The translations under genes and the position numbers were made by a program. A stretch of 36,651 bases of DNA, from contig CAISJI010000161.1 in assembly GCA_903885565.1 (NCBI GenBank), positions 1 through 36,651 on the forward strand, read 5' to 3'. The notes under the pieces were generated by a model. The model ran no database searches. It was not told where the DNA came from and saw only the letters and a program-made list of their open reading frames with translations. Source of the DNA: an uncultured Planctomycetaceae bacterium. Lineage in GTDB: Bacteria > Planctomycetota > Planctomycetia > Pirellulales > UBA1268. Below, in pieces: positions 7,136-15,086 of the stretch. The stretch's first letter is position 1. Each line of letters starts with the position of its first letter.

Positions 7136-7885
7136 TTAGCGGTGCCGCGACGAATCTGCCTGGCCCCCTGACACGTCCGCCACCACCTCGATCAGCACCC
7201 GGTCGCCCGGCACCAGCACGCGTGCATCGGCACCGGTCTCCGCTCCCACCCGCCTGGCCCAGGCGGCGGCATCCTGCTGGATCGGGGGCCAGGTGTTGTA
7301 GTGGCTCGGCAGCACAACCTGCGGGGCGAGCATCCGCACCGCCTGCAGAGCATCATCCGGCCCCATCGTGAACACATCGCCAATCGGCAGCACAGCCACA
7401 TCGATCCCGCGGCCATCGCTATCCCGGCGGCCGATCCGCTCCATGTCGGAGAAGAGCCCGGTGTCGCCGGCAAAGTAGGCCCGCACGCCCCCCACATCGA
7501 GCACCCAGCCGGCCGGACTTCCGCCATAGGTGCCGTCGGGAAAACTGGACGAATGGTGGGCGATCTCCATCTTGGCCGTGCCGCCGGGAACCGGCATGCG
7601 TCCCCCCAGATTCATCGCCCGAGCCGTTTCCACCCCCTGGCCACCGAGCCATTGCCCGATCTCCCAGTTGCACAGGACGGGTGCCCGGGTGCGCTTGGCC
7701 ACCGCCACCAGATCGGCGATGTGGTCGAAATGGGCGTGGGTGACGAGGATCGCGTCGCAGGCAACGTCGCGTGCCCGCATCGACGCGGTGGGGCACTCAT
7801 CGAAAAAGGGATCGATGAGCAGAACGCCCGCGCCGGTGTCAACCAACCAAGTAGCGTGCCCGATCCAGGTGAGGGTGATGGCCAT
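7136..7885 (-). CDS. UPF0173-type metal-dependent hydrolase (metallo-beta-lactamase fold)
   Basis: A 249-aa metallo-beta-lactamase-fold hydrolase of the UPF0173/UlaG-like group. Visible are WIGHATWLVD, the di-metal motif THAHFDHIADLVA (HxHxDH), a metal ligand His in AHHSSSFPDGTYGGSPAGWV, the bridging Asp in YFAGDTGLFSDM, and the terminal metal His in VLPSHYNTWPPIQQD. Members are cytosolic hydrolases of largely unknown substrate. AAAGG precedes the ATG. It lies 102 bp downstream of the PGI-like gene on the same strand and may be read through from it. Confidence 0.9.
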   Translation of the reverse strand: MAITLTWIGHATWLVDTGAGVLLIDPFFDECPTASMRARDVACDAILVTHAHFDHIADLVAVAKRTRAPVLCNWEIGQWLGGQGVETARAMNLGGRMPVPGGTAKMEIAHHSSSFPDGTYGGSPAGWVLDVGGVRAYFAGDTGLFSDMERIGRRDSDGRGIDVAVLPIGDVFTMGPDDALQAVRMLAPQVVLPSHYNTWPPIQQDAAAWARRVGAETGADARVLVPGDRVLIEVVADVSGGQADSSRHR

Positions 7886-7987
7886 GGCAAAACCTTTCGC
7901 TGCGGGGTTTGATTTCTCGCCACTATACCGTGGCCAAACCGTCGCGCCATCGCCTCGGGCACCGTGGTACGCCCCAAACCACCTCCT

Positions 7988-9328
7988 TCAGGAGAGATTA
8001 TCCACCCCGCTGCCTGCTTCTCCTGCGAGCCGGCGGGCCACCGCTGTATGGAGCAGCAGGAACTGGACCAGCTGCCCCACGGAGTGTTCGTCGATGCGGG
8101 GCAGTTCAATCGCGGGCTGTCTGGCATCGGCCTCCCGTTGTGCCACTCCACGATACAGCGGCACATTGGCCGCATCGGCCACATTGGCCAGAGGGTCGCG
8201 TCGGGCGGCAACCGCCCGGAGATGGAGGGGGGAACAAAGGCCCGGCTCGCCACCGCTGAGCATCCCCTCCTCCGCCAACAGCGCCTCATACCAGGCGATC
8301 ACAGTGCTCAGGCGTGGGTCCTGAGCATGCAGGAAAACCCCGGATAATGGCCGGGCCGCAGCGAGCGCGAGGACCGGGTTTTCGGCGGGTGGGGCCTCAC
8401 GAAACCGCCGCTGCATGCTCGCCGCTCCCTCCAGCAGGCGCACCACATCGAGCCCCACGATGCTCGCCGGCAGCAAGCCGGCGGCGGTGAAGAAAGCCCG
8501 CGCTCCCCACACTCCCTCCGGCAGTGGGAAGCAATGGCGGGCGTCTGCAGCGGCACTGGCCAACCGGCTGCCCGGCAGCGGAATCACCGCGATCGGTTCT
8601 GCCACTGGTTTCGCCACTGGGCTTGTCCCAGTGGCACCGGTAGGCCGCAGGGCACCACGCAACAGGTGATACATCGCTGCTTCACTGGCCGTCTCCCCTG
8701 CCCCGGTTGCGACAAGGGCCCAGCGATCGAGCAGATCGTCGCTGCGATGAGCGCGGGCAGAGGGGGAAACCAGATCGAGCACGCCCTGCATCCGATCGCT
8801 GTCCCAGTTCTCTGCGAGCCATGTCAACCGCGGCCGTCCTCCCCGCTCCCCCCGCGACAGTTCGTTGTGGAACGGATGGCAGCAGGTGGCAAAGAGCGCC
8901 TCCACGCAGGCGCATGCACCGCGGCCCCCGACATAGACCACCCGGTCGACCCGGTCGCGGATGGCGCGGGCGGCCGACAGAATGGCAAACAGTTCGCTGT
9001 CGGCCCGCCGCGCTGCCGATCGCGTGGTTCCGTAGGCGGCCAGCAGCCTCTCCGGCTGCCCCAAAAAAGAGCCGGCGACATCGGTACCGGGTGTCTCGAG
9101 GAGTTCCCGCCGCACCTGCTCCAGCCGGGTGGCAACCGGCTCCTGCCGGCATGCCGCTTCGGCGCCTGGCAGAGAGAGCAGCAGGGGGTCTTCTGGCAGT
9201 TTGGGACGAATCACGCTCACGCGACAGACTTTCAGCAGATGTTCTGGAATCGGCCACTCGCTCCTGATTCTCGTCCATACCGGTGCCAAACAGGCGAATG
9301 TAGCAGTCGGCCCACCGGCACCATGCAC
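7988..9328 (-). CDS. Divergent glucose-6-phosphate isomerase-like SIS-domain protein
   Basis: The 446-aa product aligns by eye with phosphoglucose isomerase in order: the first SIS segment VVYVGGRGACACVEALFATC with PRLTWLAENWDSDRMQGVLDLV, then a region where PGI has GGR-F/Y but this protein has GVWGARAFFTAAG, followed by GLLPASIVGLDVVRLLEGA, NPVLALAAARPLSGVFLHAQDPRLSTVIAWYEALLAEEG, a His in SPLHLRAVA, and the terminal DEHSVGQLVQFLLLHTAVA. The C-terminal active-site Lys of PGI (after QPGVE) is absent; the protein ends GSGVDNLS. It is therefore either a very diverged isomerase or a catalytically altered paralogue. Start codons are unclear: in-frame GTGs near 9218 and 9224 could be the true start. 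It is divergent from apgM, another glycolytic gene. Confidence 0.72.
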   Translation of the reverse strand: MHGAGGPTATFACLAPVWTRIRSEWPIPEHLLKVCRVSVIRPKLPEDPLLLSLPGAEAACRQEPVATRLEQVRRELLETPGTDVAGSFLGQPERLLAAYGTTRSAARRADSELFAILSAARAIRDRVDRVVYVGGRGACACVEALFATCCHPFHNELSRGERGGRPRLTWLAENWDSDRMQGVLDLVSPSARAHRSDDLLDRWALVATGAGETASEAAMYHLLRGALRPTGATGTSPVAKPVAEPIAVIPLPGSRLASAAADARHCFPLPEGVWGARAFFTAAGLLPASIVGLDVVRLLEGAASMQRRFREAPPAENPVLALAAARPLSGVFLHAQDPRLSTVIAWYEALLAEEGMLSGGEPGLCSPLHLRAVAARRDPLANVADAANVPLYRGVAQREADARQPAIELPRIDEHSVGQLVQFLLLHTAVARRLAGEAGSGVDNLS

Positions 9329-9557
9329 TCTCCACTCCCCAGCCTGCAGTGCCCCCTTGCAGGGATTCGACTCTGAGCCGAAAACAGGTGGGACGACAGC
9401 CGTTCCCCTTACTGTCTGTGGAAAAGGTCATCCATGCACCTCTGGATTGCAGACAGTCCACTCGGACGGGCAGCGCATCCGGCGATGCTGCACTGTATCC
9501 ACAGCCTCTTCGAATCCACAGCCTCTTAGACCACCCCCCGAGAGCAGGAGCTCACTT
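9329..9557. promoter_or_regulatory. Divergent promoter region between the PGI-like gene and apgM
   Basis: A 229-bp gap that should contain the promoters of both genes. It is largely occupied by one dispersed repeat copy (9411-9510) plus a tandem pair of ATCCACAGCCTCTT (9497-9510 and 9514-9527, period 17). I cannot place -35/-10 boxes with confidence. No ORF here looks real. Confidence 0.45.
9411..9510 (+). repeat. Full copy of the dispersed palindromic repeat
   Basis: The left arm CTGTCTGTGGAAAAGG (from 9412) and right arm TATCCACAGCC (9496-9506) are roughly inverted. 9412-9436 matches the reverse complement of 12653-12677 at 22 of 25 positions. 9465-9504 matches the reverse complement of 12601-12640 at 33 of 40. 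The two loci are collinear over about 80-95 bp. Confidence 0.7.
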
Positions 9558-10763
9558 GTGAATCAACAGGATCTGGTTCGTGAACTGGCAGAGAAGTCTG
9601 CCACCAAAATCGTGATGGTGGTGGCCGACGGCCTGGGCGGGCTGCCGCTGGATCCGGGCGGACGCACCGAACTGGAAACGGCCAACACTCCGCACCTCGA
9701 CAGCTTGGTGCGCCGCGGCACCTGCGGATCGAGCATTCCGGTGCTGCCTGGCATCACGCCCGGCTCAGGGCCTGGCCATTTGGGGCTGTTCGGATACGAC
9801 CCCCTGGAATTCAAGATCGGTCGCGGGGCGCTCGAAGCCACCGGCATCGGCTTCGAACTGGGGCCCCACGACGTAGCCGCCCGGGGCAATTTCTGCACGC
9901 TCGATTCGGCCGGGCTGATCAGCGACAGACGGGCCGGGCGCATTCCCTCCGAGGAGAGCTTCGCCGTCGTGGAGAAGCTGCAAGGGGTGCGGATCGAAGG
10001 AGTCGAAGTGTTTGTGAAACCGGTCAAGGAACACCGGTTTGTCGTCGTGTTCCGCGGCCCTGGCCTCGACGGCGCCGTGGCCGACACCGATCCGCAAGCC
10101 ACTGGCGTGGCGCCGCTTGACCCCCAGGCAGTCACCCCCGCCGCCGCACGCACCGCCACTGTCGCCCAAGAATTTGTGCGGCAGGCGCGGGAGATTCTCA
10201 AAACCGAGCCCAAGGCCAACGGCATGGTGCTGCGCGGCTTCGCGGGCAAGCCGCGGCTGCCGACCTATGAGGAGCTCTACAGGCTGCGGGCTGCGGCCAT
10301 CGCGGTCTACCCGATGTACAAGGGTCTGGCCCGACTGGTGGGGATGACTCTGGTGGGCCATGCGCAGACGCTGGATCAACAGATCGACGAACTGGCCAAG
10401 TGCTGGAACGACTACGATTTCTTCTTCCTCCACTTCAAATACACCGATTCCACCGGCGAGGACGGGGCGTTTGAGCAGAAGGTGAAGCGGATCGAGGAAC
10501 TCGATCGGGCGATTCCCCGCATCGAATCGCTCCAGCCAGATGTGTTGATTGTCACGGGCGACCACAGCACGCCGAGCCTGCTCAAGAGCCACAGCTGGCA
10601 TCCGGTGCCCACCCTCCTTTCTGCCCCCACCTGCCGGCCCGATGGCCTGGAAAAATTCTCCGAGCGGGAATGCCTGCGGGGCGGACTGGGGATGTTCCCC
10701 GCGAAGCACCTGATGCTCCTGGCGATGGCCCACGCCCTCCGGTTTGGCAAGTATGGGGCTTGA
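9558..10763 (+). CDS. apgM: 2,3-bisphosphoglycerate-independent phosphoglycerate mutase, archaeal type
   Basis: Predicted to interconvert 3- and 2-phosphoglycerate in glycolysis/gluconeogenesis. The 401-aa product has the archaeal-type size. The alkaline-phosphatase-superfamily core is visible: VMVVADGLGGLP (metal Asp), ETANTPHLDSLVRRG, the nucleophile loop ITPGSGPGHLGLFGYDP, GRGALEATGIGFEL, and the C-terminal metal motifs HFKYTDSTGEDG and VTGDHSTPSLLKSHSWHPVP. The start is GTG at 9558, chosen because AGGAG lies 8 nt upstream and the homologous N-terminus begins there; the open frame extends back to 9129 without support. It is divergent from the PGI-like gene and 70 bp before tatC. Confidence 0.9.
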   Translation: MNQQDLVRELAEKSATKIVMVVADGLGGLPLDPGGRTELETANTPHLDSLVRRGTCGSSIPVLPGITPGSGPGHLGLFGYDPLEFKIGRGALEATGIGFELGPHDVAARGNFCTLDSAGLISDRRAGRIPSEESFAVVEKLQGVRIEGVEVFVKPVKEHRFVVVFRGPGLDGAVADTDPQATGVAPLDPQAVTPAAARTATVAQEFVRQAREILKTEPKANGMVLRGFAGKPRLPTYEELYRLRAAAIAVYPMYKGLARLVGMTLVGHAQTLDQQIDELAKCWNDYDFFFLHFKYTDSTGEDGAFEQKVKRIEELDRAIPRIESLQPDVLIVTGDHSTPSLLKSHSWHPVPTLLSAPTCRPDGLEKFSERECLRGGLGMFPAKHLMLLAMAHALRFGKYGA

Positions 10764-10833
10764 ATTTGAAGTAGAGTCGGATTGACTTCCCGCGCGATCA
10801 GGAGATCCGCGGCCACCGCCCCGAGCCCGTCCC

Positions 10834-11922
10834 ATGGCCCGTATCGACGACGAAGATCTCTTCCAAAGCTCCACGATGACATTCGGCGAGCATCTGGAGG
10901 AACTGCGCGTCTGCCTCATCCGGGCCACCGCAGGGCTGGCTGTGGCGGTGATGATCGGCTTTCTGGTGGCACAGCCGGTGGTGCACCTCATTGAGGCGCC
11001 GCTGCGGAGAGCGCTGGGGACCTACTACACCGAGCGGTCGATCGAAACCTTCGACGCCTGGAAGCCCAGGGTGGCCGGCGGCCCACCCCTGCCCTACTCC
11101 CGCGCGGAGATTGTCGATGCGGTAGAAAATCACGGACTCTCGTTTGAACTGCGGGAGGTGCATGCCGACCGGCTGTCCCGCGTGCTGGAAAAGCCCGCCG
11201 CCGTGGCGGCCCAGGGCTCTGCTGAAGATTCCGCGTCGGCCACCGCACTGCCACCTGGACAGTCGGCATTTCAACTGCAGGAGTTGGTGCCGGTGCTGCT
11301 GTGGCAACCGCTGGCCCGCGATGCCCGAGTGAGCATCACCACCCTCAGCGCCCAGGAGGCGTTTGGGATCTACGTGAAAGCCGCGCTCCTGGTGGGGGTC
11401 GTGCTCTCGAGCCCCTGGGTGCTCTACCAACTCTGGACATTCGTCGCGGCGGGGCTCTATCCCCACGAAAAACGCTGGGTGCATCTCTTTCTGCCCGTCA
11501 GTACAGGACTCTTCCTGGCCGGCTGCTCGCTGGCGTTCTTCTTTGTCTTTGACTTTGTTCTCGATTACCTGCTGCAGTTCAATTCCTGGCTGGGGCTCGA
11601 CCCCGACCCGCGCATCAGCGAGTGGCTGGGGTTTGTGCTCATCCTGCCGATCGGGTTTGGACTCGGCTTTCAGTTGCCGCTGGTGATGCTCTTTCTGGAG
11701 CGCATCGGGATCTTCGACGTGGACACCTACATCTCGCAGTGGCGCATGGCGGTGGTCGTGATCTTCGTCGTTTCGGCGATCCTCACGCCGGCCGATCCCT
11801 ACAGCCTGCTGTTTCTGGCGCTGCCGCTGTGCCTGCTCTACTTCGGCGGCGTGGCGATCTGCCGCTGGTTTCCCCGGGGCACGGCCTCGCGCAGTCAGCG
11901 GGCCACAAACGCCAACCAGTAA
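10834..11922 (+). CDS. tatC: Sec-independent protein translocase TatC, with enlarged first periplasmic loop
   Basis: Core subunit of the twin-arginine translocase, which binds RR signal peptides of folded proteins at the inner membrane. The N-terminal FGEHLEELR signature is intact. TM1 is about residues 30-50; later helices include VKAALLVGVVLSSPWVLYQL with WTFVAAGLYPHEKR, and LGFVLILPIGFGLGFQLPLVM. The protein has 362 aa against roughly 250 in E. coli. The excess is a hydrophilic insertion of about 100 residues (about 62-168, nt 11017-11337) between TM1 and TM2, on the periplasmic side. No tatA/tatB is adjacent. The Gfo/Idh protein at 31.3 kb, with its SRRTFL signal, is a likely client. The 3' end overlaps the convergent DUF420 gene by 28 bp. 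Confidence 0.9.
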   Translation: MARIDDEDLFQSSTMTFGEHLEELRVCLIRATAGLAVAVMIGFLVAQPVVHLIEAPLRRALGTYYTERSIETFDAWKPRVAGGPPLPYSRAEIVDAVENHGLSFELREVHADRLSRVLEKPAAVAAQGSAEDSASATALPPGQSAFQLQELVPVLLWQPLARDARVSITTLSAQEAFGIYVKAALLVGVVLSSPWVLYQLWTFVAAGLYPHEKRWVHLFLPVSTGLFLAGCSLAFFFVFDFVLDYLLQFNSWLGLDPDPRISEWLGFVLILPIGFGLGFQLPLVMLFLERIGIFDVDTYISQWRMAVVVIFVVSAILTPADPYSLLFLALPLCLLYFGGVAICRWFPRGTASRSQRATNANQ

Positions 11923-12398
11923 AACGCCACCCCGGTGATGGCGGTGCAGAGCAGGTCGAGGGCCGCCAGCCGGGCCATGACGCGGTGGCGGCCACCATGC
12001 GTCCCTGGGGCGGGAGGAACGGGAAACCGCCGCAGCGCCTCCCACACCACCCACACCCAGAGCACGAGCGTCGAAATGGCGAACACCAGATGCACCCCCA
12101 GGGAGCTCCAGACTCCCACAGGCCACCATGGGCTGGCCGCAGCCCGCACCTTCCAATCGCTCACCAACCGCACGTCCACCTCAAAGACCGCTATGGCCGC
12201 CACGAGCGCTGCGGCGATGAACAGTTGCAATGCTTTGTGCAGAGCGTAGGCCCGTTTGGAGCGCACAAGGTGCACGCTCCACGCCAGCAAGGGGAGGGTT
12301 GCCAAGAGCCCCACCAGAACCACGTCCATACCGACGCTGGCCCGGGTGCCAAGAAAGCCATCAACGCCACCGGCAGGAAGGACTCCAGCCACCGTCAC
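11895..12398 (-). CDS. DUF420 family membrane protein
   Basis: A 167-aa integral membrane protein. DGFLGTRASVGMDVVLVGLLATLPLLAWSVHLVR is followed by ALHKALQLFIAAALVAAIAVFEVDVRL, then two or more further hydrophobic helices with conserved His (GVHLVFAISTLVLWVWVVWEALRRFP; HGGRHRVMARLAALDLLCTAITGVAFYWLAF). This matches DUF420, whose members often sit beside cytochrome oxidase genes and may bind heme or assist oxidase assembly; no oxidase genes are visible here. The GTG at 12398 is preferred because the family's GFLGTRAS segment lies upstream of the first ATG. A second in-frame GTG at 12392 is possible. It overlaps tatC tail-to-tail. Confidence 0.78.
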   Translation of the reverse strand: MTVAGVLPAGGVDGFLGTRASVGMDVVLVGLLATLPLLAWSVHLVRSKRAYALHKALQLFIAAALVAAIAVFEVDVRLVSDWKVRAAASPWWPVGVWSSLGVHLVFAISTLVLWVWVVWEALRRFPVPPAPGTHGGRHRVMARLAALDLLCTAITGVAFYWLAFVAR

Positions 12399-12595
12399 TT
12401 CAGACGCGGACTCATTCAAGGGATTGCGGATTCCTTTCGTCAACCGACAGCCGCGGCTCAGCCGGGATGTTGCCCGACAGGCGGGGCTACGGTACCCGCC
12501 GGCTCCTGCCCGATTGTAGCCGCCGGCCGCCCCGCTGGCGGGATCGATGCCAAGCCGGACCAGCGATTCGCTGGGGCCCCGGCCAAGCCAGGCTA

Positions 12596-12678
12596 GCTGT
12601 CCGTGGATAGAGTGCAATATCGCTCGATGCGATGCCCGTCGTGGAACAAGGCCATGGATGGCTTTTTCCACAGCCAGC
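12596..12678 (-). repeat. Full copy of the dispersed palindromic repeat (83 bp)
   Basis: The ends are GCTGTCCGTGGATA (12596-12609) and TTTTTCCACAGCCAGC (12663-12678), imperfect inverted repeats of each other. Read on the minus strand it is collinear with 9411-9510. The arm at 12656-12680 also matches 2412-2436. Confidence 0.7.
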
Positions 12679-12729
12679 TCGGTGCGGCGATTTGCGGGAC
12701 TGGAAAACGCCGATTGCGGAGCGCGGGTG

Positions 12730-12749
12730 GGCGGGATTACGATCCCGCC
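12730..12749. other. Perfect hairpin just upstream of tRNA-Leu
   Basis: GGCGGGAT (12730-12737), loop TACG, ATCCCGCC (12742-12749): eight perfect base pairs ending 4 bp before the tRNA 5' end. It may be a processing, termination or promoter-proximal structure. There is no T-run, so a classical terminator is unlikely. Confidence 0.45.
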
Positions 12750-12753
12750 ACAG

Positions 12754-12839
12754 GGCCGAGTGGCGAAACTGGCAGACGCACGGGACTTAAAATCCCGGGG
12801 AGAGTGATCTCCGTGCGGGTTCAAGCCCCGCCTCGGCCA
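12754..12839 (+). tRNA. tRNA-Leu (anticodon UAA)
   Basis: The cloverleaf is read by eye. The acceptor GGCCGAG (12754-12760) pairs perfectly with CTCGGCC (12832-12838), with discriminator A at 12839. The D-arm begins at GGCGAAACTGG. The anticodon stem CGGGA/TCCCG encloses CTTAAAA with anticodon TAA at 12788-12790. A long class II variable arm (GGGGAGAGTGATCTCCG) and the T-arm GCGGGTTCAAGCCCCGC follow. The long variable arm and A discriminator identify leucine. The 3' CCA is not encoded. Confidence 0.95.
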
Positions 12840-12981
12840 GTGTCTGGGTAAATAGGCTGTGGGAACAAGGGGGGCAGTGCCTCAGGGAATGGAGGCCTGG
12901 CCGGGGGTTGATTCCGGGCTGCACTTCGGTGTATCAGCCCATCTTTCTGCCATGGTGCCTGCGCCGGGGGAGACAACTGCC

Positions 12982-13239
12982 ATGCCTGAGAGCCGTCCGC
13001 GAATACTTGCTGAGGATCTGTCCCCGCGGCGTTTGCCGACAGGGGGAGGCCGGATCTGGCTTCCCTGGCTCCTGGCCCCAGCATTCGCCTTGATGCCGAT
13101 CGGGGGCTGCGCACTGGCAGGAAAATTGCGGCAAACATCCCCCGGACAATCGGCGTTCCTTTCGGCCCCAGCCGGAGATTCCGGCCCGCAGGCCGCCAGC
13201 CCCCCGCAGCCGCCGGTGGTGACGATTGGGCCCGAATGA
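12982..13239 (+). CDS. Small predicted lipoprotein
   Basis: An 85-aa hypothetical protein starting at the ATG at 12982, which follows GGGGAG by about 9 nt. It has basic residues, a hydrophobic core WLPWLLAPAFALMP and a lipobox-like IGGC at residues 40-43, so the mature protein would be only about 40 residues, rich in Gln, Ser and Pro (SPPQPPVV). It lies downstream of tRNA-Leu and 212 bp upstream of the chemoreceptor gene. Support is the ribosome site, the lipobox and an open frame only. An upstream in-frame ATG at 12859 would place the hydrophobic segment too far inside to act as a signal. Confidence 0.5.
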   Translation: MPESRPRILAEDLSPRRLPTGGGRIWLPWLLAPAFALMPIGGCALAGKLRQTSPGQSAFLSAPAGDSGPQAASPPQPPVVTIGPE

Positions 13240-13451
13240 TCGGGGGAGTACGGGAGTCTGACGAGCTTTTCCCAGCCCCTTCGGCTGGCACTGCGCCGCC
13301 GGTCGGATTAAGGTTCTGGTGCCGAAAGACATCTGCTGAGGAGAGCACTCCCCCCCGCCCACTGCCGCTCCTTTCGGCGGGGAGGCTTGCTGCCGAAGCT
13401 GCCTGTGTCGCGGGAAAACCCGCTCAGATTCCTGCCCGGGAGTAGATCCGC

Positions 13452-15071
13452 ATGCCGCTGCGTTCAAAATTTGCCCTCACCGCCACGGTGTTGATCCTCG
13501 GTTCTGTAGTGGCCACATGGCTTCTGCAAGCCGTGAGCGGCCATCGTGCCGCTGAGGCGGATGCCCGCCGCGAGGCTGGATCTCTGGCCAGCACGGTCGC
13601 CACTGCGGTGGCGCTGGCTGGAAGTGCGGCACGCAGTTCCGAAACCGACCCCGGCGCTGCCGCCGAACCGCTGACTGGCCGGGGTCAGCTGCAGCGTCTG
13701 CTGGAAGCCCTGGTGGGGCCTGAAGTGCTTGAGGTACGGATCCTTGATGCGAAGCAGAAAACGCTGCTGGTGCGTCAATCCGATCCCCGCGGCCCGATTG
13801 TTCCGCCCGCACTGTCCCTCGATGAAGCCGATATCGAACTGGCCAGAGCCTGCCTCAAACAGGCCGCGCCCGCCGGTCGCCCGACGCCGCGGGCCTATCG
13901 TATGGCGGCGCCAGTGCAGGAAGCCGATGGCAGTTCCGGGCGTGCCGTGCTGGTGACTGTGGCCAACCCCACCCTCTGGGATGTGATCCGGCGGCATGCC
14001 CCACCCGCCCTGGCCGCAGCGGCACTGGTGGGTCTCCCCGGCTGGTGGCTGGCACGGCGGTTGTCCAAGGGGGTGGCCATTCCTCTCCACCAATCGATGC
14101 TGGTGGCCGAGGCCTTGGCCGCCGGCAACCTCACCGGGACGGTCCCTCCCGGCGGCTCGTCAGAAACAGGCCGATTGCTCACCGCCCTGTCCCGGTTGAG
14201 TGGCGGGCAACGAAGCCTCGTGGGTCAGGTGCAGACATCAGGAGACATGCTGACCATCACGGAGGCCGAAGGCTCAACAGCCCTTTCCCGGCAGGAGCGT
14301 TCCCTCCGCACGTTCAGTGGTTCGACGGCTGAAATTGCTGCCGGTCTGGCCAAAATCTCCGCCACAAGCACGCAACTTCTGGGGATGACCGGCGACGTGA
14401 CGGTCGTGGCCCGCCAAGCGGCCGCAGTGGCCGATGAAGGCCGTGTCGGCTTGGAAAACATGGGCGAATCGATGAAAAAACTCGATGCCGCGCTCGAGAC
14501 CTTCACCAGAAAACTCTCCTCGATCAGCCAACGCACCAGCGGCATCACCTCAGTCATCACCACCATCGCCAAGGTGGCTGATCAGACCAATCTGCTGTCA
14601 GTCAACGCCACGATCGAGGCTGAAAAGGCGGGCGAGGCGGGGCGCGGTTTCCGGATCGTGGCCCAGGAAATCCGCCGCCTGGCAGACCAGACGGCGCTGG
14701 CCACCAAGGACATTGAGCGGATGGTCCGCGAGATGCAGGGATCTGTGTCGAGCGGCACGATGGAAATGGACAAATTTCACAACGAGGTCAGCGCCCGCAT
14801 CAAGGAAGTGGCCCAGGTGAGTGCCCAACTCGGCCTGATCATCACTCCGGTGAAAACGGTCACGCAGACGCTCGAAAACGTCCACCAAGGAATGCAGTCG
14901 CAGTCGCAGTCTGTGCGTCAGACCTGCACCATCATCGAGAAGCTCCGCGAGGGGGCGACCGATGCCGCGTCGTCTACGGAGGGTTTCGCGGCGGCGTTAC
15001 AGGGCATGCGTGAGGCGATCGGCCAGTTGTCGCACGAAGCCGCCCGCTTTCAGACGATCCAATCGCTGTAG
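13452..15071 (+). CDS. Methyl-accepting chemotaxis protein
   Basis: A 539-aa membrane chemoreceptor. TM1 is near the N-terminus (FALTATVLILGSVVATWLL), a periplasmic sensor of about 150 residues follows, then TM2 (PPALAAAALVGLPGWWLARRL) and a HAMP-like linker (VAEALAAGNLT). The cytoplasmic coiled coil holds the hairpin tip VADQTNLLSVNATIEAEKAG followed by EAGRGFRIVAQEIRRLADQT, which contacts CheA/CheW. The tip has S-V and E-K where classical receptors have A-L and E-A (NLLALNAAIEAARAGE), so it belongs to a divergent subgroup. GGGAG precedes the ATG. No che genes are adjacent, so its kinase must be encoded elsewhere. The ligand is unknown. Confidence 0.9.
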   Translation: MPLRSKFALTATVLILGSVVATWLLQAVSGHRAAEADARREAGSLASTVATAVALAGSAARSSETDPGAAAEPLTGRGQLQRLLEALVGPEVLEVRILDAKQKTLLVRQSDPRGPIVPPALSLDEADIELARACLKQAAPAGRPTPRAYRMAAPVQEADGSSGRAVLVTVANPTLWDVIRRHAPPALAAAALVGLPGWWLARRLSKGVAIPLHQSMLVAEALAAGNLTGTVPPGGSSETGRLLTALSRLSGGQRSLVGQVQTSGDMLTITEAEGSTALSRQERSLRTFSGSTAEIAAGLAKISATSTQLLGMTGDVTVVARQAAAVADEGRVGLENMGESMKKLDAALETFTRKLSSISQRTSGITSVITTIAKVADQTNLLSVNATIEAEKAGEAGRGFRIVAQEIRRLADQTALATKDIERMVREMQGSVSSGTMEMDKFHNEVSARIKEVAQVSAQLGLIITPVKTVTQTLENVHQGMQSQSQSVRQTCTIIEKLREGATDAASSTEGFAAALQGMREAIGQLSHEAARFQTIQSL

Positions 15072-15086
15072 CGGGTGGCACTCAAC

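Larger units (their letters stand above)
12399..12753. other. Non-coding gap upstream of tRNA-Leu
   Basis: About 355 bp without a credible protein gene. It contains a weak repeat arm (12426-12452, TTTCGTCAACCGACAGCC), one full palindromic repeat (12596-12678) and a perfect 8-bp hairpin with a TACG loop just before the tRNA. Confidence 0.5.

Noticed and set aside
9355-9385. Possible tRNA T-arm (GTCGAATCCCTG on the minus strand)
   Set aside because: The loop lacks the invariant TTC, and no anticodon or acceptor stems can be folded around it.
9417-9520. Replication origin (oriC)
   Set aside because: The nonamers are few and imperfect, there is no AT-rich unwinding region, and no dnaA, dnaN or gidA is near. 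Kept only as a weak finding.
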